Positions 58,441-64,000 of a stretch of 64,000 nt of DNA are shown here, piece by piece. The notes under the pieces were generated by a model that worked only from the letters and a program-made list of their open reading frames with translations, was not told the origin of the DNA and ran no database searches. Source of the DNA: Porodaedalea pini (Eukaryota; Basidiomycota; Agaricomycetes; Hymenochaetales; Hymenochaetaceae); the NCBI GenBank assembly GCA_002794775.1, contig NBAY01000036.1:186001-250000 (forward strand), written 5' to 3'. Positions within the stretch are counted from its first letter, which is position 1. Each line of letters starts with the position of its first letter. Made by a program: the position numbers and the translations under genes.

Positions 58441-58971
58441 ATGCTGTTCGCCAAGTATACCGCACTCCTCGCGCTCCCTTTCCTTGCGGTCGCCACCCCC
58501 ATGCCTGGAGAAGGCTCACACACGTCAAAGGCTGCGACTACGACGGTTACAGTCACTGCGACAGCCACAGCGACCGAGGCGGCTAGCCAGTGCAACACAG
58601 GCCCGATTCAGTGCTGCGACTCCGTCCAGTCCGCGAGCAGCTCCTCGGCTACCGCCCTCCTCGGTCTCCTAGGCATCGTCCTCCAGGACGTTACCGCACT
58701 CGTCGGTCTCACCTGTAGTCCTATTTCTGTCATTGGCATCGGCAGTTCCTCCTGGTATGTCGATATGTATGGAGTCGCGGAGTTCTCTTAGCAGTGACTG
58801 ACAACTTTATTACTTCTTCAGCGACGCCCACCCAGTCTGCTGCGAGAACAACAACTTCAGTAAGCCATTTATCGTCTCTTTACACTGTTGGATATACTTC
58901 TGGCTTCCCTTCGTTTTTTCTAAGACGGGCTCATTGCGTTCGGCTGTGTCCCGGTTAACCTCAGCCTGTAG
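58441..58971 (+). CDS. Class I hydrophobin 3
   Basis: Three exons (58441-58754, 58822-58859, 58925-58971) give 132 residues. The signal peptide [20 protein letters not shown] precedes [29 protein letters not shown] and GCVPVNLSL. The split Cys 5 codon and exon sizes match hydrophobin 2, its closest paralogue here, with which it shares MLFAKY and ATPMPG in the leader. Confidence 0.93.
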
Positions 58972-60318
58972 TAAGGCTCGGAGTCGTACGCGTCGATATA
59001 AAAGGATTAAGGAATGCCTTCGCTCTCCTTGAAGAGGAATGGCGCTCTTGTCGAGGTTAATTAAATTGAGCTCTGTTTGACTTGTAATAATGACTCTTGA
59101 TCTGTGCTTTGTTTGGTAACGCGATATGATTAATACATGCTTTGAATTGACAAGAGCGGCTGGTTCTGCTAAAATAGTTGGTGAATTCAAGCTCCAAGGT
59201 TCGTATGCAAGGATGGTAGCAACGAAACACCATTAATATGCATGTAGTTGAACAGATCATTTGAAAAAGAGACAATTCGGAAACGGTAGAAGGATAGTGA
59301 AGTCCGGTCTCTCTTGACAGTCATCAACGCCCGCACTATTATAAACTAGGAGTGAGACAAAGTATGAAGTGATACTATTTCTGGTGCAAGCACTTCCTCT
59401 TCATCGATCAAAGGGTCCTTGAGATCAGAAGTTCGCTGATTTACCAGTGACATCTTGAATGAATGAGCCGTGGCCAAGAAAGGAAGGTGGCTTTCCACAT
59501 TTGGTCTGAAGATCAATTTCGCTCTTGCTACCGAATCCGAGTCTCCGTGAGTAAAAGTCCTAAAGTTTGTGGATTGCCTAAGACCACACAGTGATCTCAC
59601 ACAACAAGAATCCCATACAGTCAATCTCGAGAATGCCAAAGGCACTGCTTAGCACGAGAAAGGAGAATTTTAAGGATATGAGTACGGTCTGTTCTTTCAC
59701 GTCAAATCACAAAAAGAGTGTTACTACCACGTTCTCAAACCATCCGCGCAGACGCACATCGATATCGGCCGTGTCGACATGCCTTGCGCTAGCCTTTCGC
59801 TTTCTCGAGGGATCAAGCCTCATAGACAACGCGAGTGGTCAGCAACTACTTGATCGTGGTCACAAACGCGTGTCTGCACAATTCAGCGTATCAGGACCAG
59901 AGTGTTGTATGTGATCACGTCGACATTGAGGTTCATGTTCTTTCTCTCAGCTCATTTACGGTCCTTCCTGGTATGCTCAGCTTCTCATACATCTAGAAAT
60001 GCTGGAAGGTCAGACCGGGACACATGGTAAGTTTCACTGCAGATTCATAGTTCGTCGCCACCACCAATGCTATGCCCATCTAAAGCTCCCCTCTTCCGTA
60101 TCATTGAAGCCCATAATCGGGCTCATCATAACTGATCTGTTTTGTGTTCTGGACGAGTAGTCCAACTCAAAGAAAGACGCTGCGGCCTGTCAAAGCCTTC
60201 TGATTTTGCAATGGTCCGACAAAAACAAGCTCCGAGCGGAATATAGACAATGCTGAAAGCAGCATAGTCGGGCACCTAGCTCAGGAGTTCTGACCTGCGC
60301 CCGGGCATCTATCTGTGC
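58972..60318. other. Intergenic region
   Basis: No gene is supported between hydrophobin 3 and the decayed copy. Confidence 0.4.
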
Positions 60319-60325
60319 TATAAAA
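60319..60325 (+). promoter_or_regulatory. TATA box of the decayed hydrophobin
   Basis: TATAAAA lies 78 bp before the ATG at 60403. The promoter core is kept although the gene body is broken. Confidence 0.5.
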
Positions 60326-60402
60326 TATGGACTTCTTCTTCTTCAATCTCCGACCAGACAGATCTTCTCTCTTTCTCTCAAGCTTTTTTGACCACTTCAG
60401 CA

Positions 60403-60852
60403 ATGTTTTTCGTCAAGTACACTGCGTTCATCGCACTCTCCCTCCTTGAAGTCGCCGATCGCATACCTGGAGGTTCGCCAACGGCGAAGGCTGCAGTGAC
60501 AACCGAGGCCGATAACCAGTGCAGCACAGGTTCGCTTCAGTGTTTCGACGGCGTTCAGCTCTCGCGAGCTCTTCTGCCTGTTGGGCGTTATCGTTCAGGA
60601 TCTCAACTTGTCCAAAGGCCTGGCCTACTTTCCTACGTGACAACGGCGACCCTTGGCCAGTCTAAGTTGTCCGTTCCTATCTTAGGAGCGAAATGGGGCC
60701 TGTGTTTTCTTCTCTCGCCGTATATCTCTGCCGGGCTTATCTGCTGCGAGGATAAGAGCTCCAATAAACCATATGTTGTCTCTTTCTGGCGGCTGTGTTT
60801 CTCAGACGGCATTATCGCAATCGGCTACATTCCGGGTGGCGATAGCCAGTGA
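60403..60852 (+). pseudogene. Decayed class I hydrophobin
   Basis: The start MFFVKYTAFIALSLLEVAD is a mutated hydrophobin leader. QCSTGSLQCFDGVQL follows, with Cys 3 replaced by Phe. A frame shift then hides the LLGVIVQDLNLSKGL segment, which is readable in another frame. LICCEDKSSN and DGIIAIGYIPGG remain, with Cys 8 replaced by Tyr (TGC to TAC). Loss of two disulfide cysteines, the frameshift and a charged residue in the leader make a functional hydrophobin very unlikely. Confidence 0.85.
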
Positions 60853-61561
60853 AGGTGGAACATGCACGATTCTACCTGACGAAGATCGAGATGGTGTCCC
60901 CGTGCTATTTAAAGAAAGGAGAGACTTACTGCTGTTGAGGATTGGGCATTGTCTGACTTATGATAGTGATTGTTGAACTGCGTGCTATGTTTTGCTTGAT
61001 AATCTTAATGTGTTATGATGATATGTGTTTCGGAATTGATGAGTGTCACTGTCGAAGTCTGTCTAAATTAAACTGAAATCTCGAAAGAAACTCAGCTATC
61101 GAGGATAACGGCGACCAAATGATAATGTGCCTGATCATTTTACAGTATTTCCGAAGGAAGGCTCTTTTGGAAGCATTGATCATTTGTTGTTCTTACGGCT
61201 GAGATTTAGAACGGGACGATAAGATCTTGACTGTATGCATATCTAACCCGCTAATAAATGTATGTGTGTTCTGCAGAACGCGGATCCGGATCCAGAAGGA
61301 AAGTTTCTTTATTTGGTGCAAAGATCAACACCTAATCAAACCTTCACAAGCAAAGTCTAAAAAAAACTGATGTTCGGCCTTGCAACCGCCGTCCGCGATA
61401 AAGAACCATACGACGCATGGCACGGCCCCCACGGGACCTGGATTTGTTTCATATGCTGCCAGTGCTTTATTATTATATAGGAGCCCGCTTCGACCGTAAA
61501 TCACGGGCAGCACTCAGGTTCCCCTCCGCAGCCTCGTCTCTCTGTCCTCGACGTCGCGACT
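60853..61561. other. Intergenic region
   Basis: Promoter side of the ATG22-like gene. Nothing else is supported. Confidence 0.4.
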
Positions 61562-64000
61562 ATGGCAAGACAGCTCGCTCCTGATACATTGGTCCCTGTT
61601 CTGGCCGCGGATGTCGAGCCAAAACTCGTTAATCACGAAGGCCATGCCAGTGACGCGCAGGCGGGCGCGCCTCCGATACCGGCTGTTGACAAGAACGAAC
61701 CAGTTGTCACCCGCAGGGAGCTTTGGAGTTACTACAGTGCGTTTCTCCCTCTTTCTTGGTATCTATAGCTGGCTTATTATTGTATACCACTTAGTGTACT
61801 ATAACGGTGATAATGTGCGCCAAGCCACTCGCTCCTGATTAGACCTTGCTAAATGACCATGATCTGCGTATGCAGGGTGTTGGTCCAAATGGTCAGTGCT
61901 TCCTCCTTGCAGTTTATCGGAGGTGACTTGCTAAATCAATGAATTTACTTTACAGGTTATTCGATGACCCTTTTCCAGTCGTTGGCCACCTCAGCCGGTT
62001 ATGACCCAGCGCTCGGTGTAGGAAGCTCGTGCACTGATGCCTCTAGTCAATGTGTGCTTCCGTGGGGAAAAGGAACAAAGTCCATTAGCTCGATCGTTTT
62101 GGTCGCTAATGGTCTAACTTTTGCTGTAAGTATATTACCAGATGAGTGTCTCCAGCCATGAAGCGCTCTGTTAATTAAGTTCTTTAGGTTATGACGCTTA
62201 TCTTCACGACAATTGGTTCTGCCGCAGACTATGGTACTTTCGGTCGTTGGTTGTTCCTTGTATTGACCGTTATCTGCTGGGGAGCGCAATTTGCGAGCAT
62301 GAGTCTCACATGTGAGCCATTTATCCCTCTTTAAACTAATAGAAGTAGGAAAGCTAAGCTCCTCTTTTTTTTTTTTTTTGCAGCGCCGGATCGCTGGCGT
62401 GCGGCAATGGCGCTCTATATGATCGGCTTCATTACTTACGGTGCGACGCTCGTCTTCTACGCTGCGTTGTTCCCTCGACTTGCGAGAAACACGTCGCACG
62501 CGCGCAAGCTGCGCGACATGCTCGAGAGCGGCGAAATTACTGCAGAGGAGTACGAAAAGGAGGAGAGTCTTGAGAAGAATAGGATCAGCAATATCAGCAC
62601 GGTCAGTCTTTTCCTGTCAACTCTCGAAATTGTTTGTCGCTAATTACTTGACTTACCTGGGGTAGACACACAGCAACATTGGTTATATCGTCACGCTTTG
62701 CCTTAACCTGTCGCTGCTTTTGCCGCTCGCAAACAACGCGAAGGTTGATAACTACGTGATTGTACTCACAACTGCGTATTGGGTGGTCCTGGGCATTTGG
62801 TGGTGTGAGTTATACTTCCTTGTCGATTCTACTTATATTCAAATGTCTTCCCTTTTGTATCTAGTCATTTACCAGCAACCCAGACCTGGTCCGCCTCTCC
62901 CGAAAGGCGAGAGTTATCTGACGATTGGTTGGAAGCAGGTACATCTCCATCTATGCATGATTTATAGGTTAGGACTATATATTAACAGAGACGTAGATCT
63001 GGGAGGCTGTCAAGCAATACAAGAAATTACCTAACACGTTCATATATCTCGTCGCTTTCTTTCTCCTCGCTGATGTACATTTGCTTTTTTCCCGTCTCGC
63101 GTTAATATTCCGGATGCTTATACCCTTCGGTCATGTTAGGGGTTTAACACAACCGGCACACTCGTGAATATCTGCCAGAACGACAAGTTCTCGTTCTCAT
63201 TCCTGCAGACCACGTATCTCGGACTTGCGCAGGCGATCACTTCAACAATGAGGTCTGTACTCTCCTCTTGATGTGCTTAGTTACTCAAGCTCATTTCTGG
63301 TCCTGCTCAGTACGCTTGGCTTTTGGTACATTCAGAAGTACTGGAAGATCCGGACGAAGCCCATGGTAAGTTTAGCGTATCTGATAGTTCAAATGATCCG
63401 GATTTACTTATCGGATCCTCACAGTTCGTCGTCACGAATGTTGTCACCGTTCTTATCCCACTCTGGGGAATGATTGGCATCTGGACGCAGAAGTTCGGGT
63501 TCCATAATGTTTGGGAGTTCTGGTGGGTTATTCAATTTCGATATTGGGTTGTTCCTTCTTAACCCCTGTTGAAATAATGACAGGGCGTACAATGTTGTCT
63601 TCGGCCTCTTCCAAGCGCCCTACTTTGCGTTCTCGCAGACGATGATGGCTGAGCTCTCCCCGCCGGGCTTCGACAACATGGTATGTGCCTCCCGTAGAGC
63701 TTACATTAATAGGCATGACTGAAGACAACTTGTGGCTCTCTAGTATTTCGGTCTTTTCGGTCTTTCTAACCGGGCGTCAAGCATGATTGGTCCCAACGTC
63801 ATCCAAGCCATCATAGACAACACCGGTCCGTTCTCATCTCCTCTTCTCTGTTGTACTTCAAATACTGAACATGTAACGTTGCAGGAAACAACTGGATGGG
63901 CTTCCCTTTCCTCTTCGCGCTCTGCACCTCCGCAGCGCTCGTGATCTGGTTCGCTGTCGACGTCGAGAAGGGCCGGCACGACGCCGTCGCGTTCGCTGCG
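61562..64000 (+). CDS. ATG22: ATG22-like vacuolar permease, cut by the window end
   Basis: Atg22 is a vacuolar membrane effluxer that exports amino acids after autophagy. More than eight short exons are present. The first joins read RELWSYYMYYNGDN, GVGPNG, YSMTLFQSLA, the conserved Atg22 start, with one exon of only about 20 nt (61790s). Downstream membrane segments include SIVLVANGLTFAV, WLFLVLTVICWGAQF, MALYMIGFITYGATLVFYAA, NIGYIVTLCLNLSLLLPLA, NTFIYLVAFFLLADGFNTTG, TNVVTVLIPLWGMIG and NVVFGLFQAPYFAFSQTMMAELSP. A cytosolic loop lies after the fourth (ARKLRDMLESGEITAEEYEK). The frame is still open at 64000, so the C-terminus is missing. Confidence 0.88.

Overview
The window is nuclear DNA of an agaricomycete (mushroom-forming basidiomycete). 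Genes are split by many short GT-AG introns of about 45-75 nt. There are three intact class I hydrophobin genes and one decayed copy, a DUF6698-type gene remnant, and a large agaricomycete-specific transposase-like gene. Ordinary fungal housekeeping genes sit between them.

Layout. 1-6164: a gypsy-like but polymerase-less LTR retroelement. It sits in tandem with an upstream copy that shares its 5' LTR, and its 3' LTR is interrupted by an unrelated solo LTR. 6397-9122: two broken genes, a Ku70 N-terminal remnant and a DUF6698 remnant. 9872-16145: a DUF1992/DnaJC28-like gene, a conserved 81-aa protein and a membrane-anchored UBP1-like deubiquitinase. 16495-17561: a Tc1/mariner-like element without a transposase. 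18517-19024: hydrophobin 1 (minus strand). 20605-25236: a WBP2-like gene and RRP7 (convergent), then CDC7 kinase divergent from RRP7 with two MCB-type boxes upstream. 25785-25866: tRNA-Arg(UCG) with a 10-nt intron. 26.2-33.9 kb: accessory, repeat-rich DNA with dispersed repeats, a MITE, kinase-like remnants, a lineage-specific 206-aa gene and a fragment of a close relative of it. 34168-37310: an intact 1023-aa transposase-like gene. 37.8-42.5 kb: a mini kinase-like gene, an unknown gene, a divergent 14-3-3 and U1 snRNP protein C. 44066-44582: hydrophobin 2. 44984-48969: two uncharacterised conserved genes, head to head. 52410-56267: a degenerate SAM-methyltransferase-like gene and an OMA1-like metallopeptidase. 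58441-60852: hydrophobin 3 and a decayed hydrophobin. 61562 to the edge: ATG22-like permease, cut by the window end.

Most unusual observation: the retroelement is saturated with the hexamer GTACCG. It forms a 10-bp minisatellite in the non-coding LTR and also builds an 806-codon repetitive reading frame in place of pol, where it is read in two frames (as Tyr-Arg and as Val-Pro). This suggests the DNA or RNA motif, not only the protein, is being maintained. Several GC-rich housekeeping genes (UBP1-like, RRP7, CDC7) show reading-frame breaks that may be small indels in the sequence or unrecognised introns.
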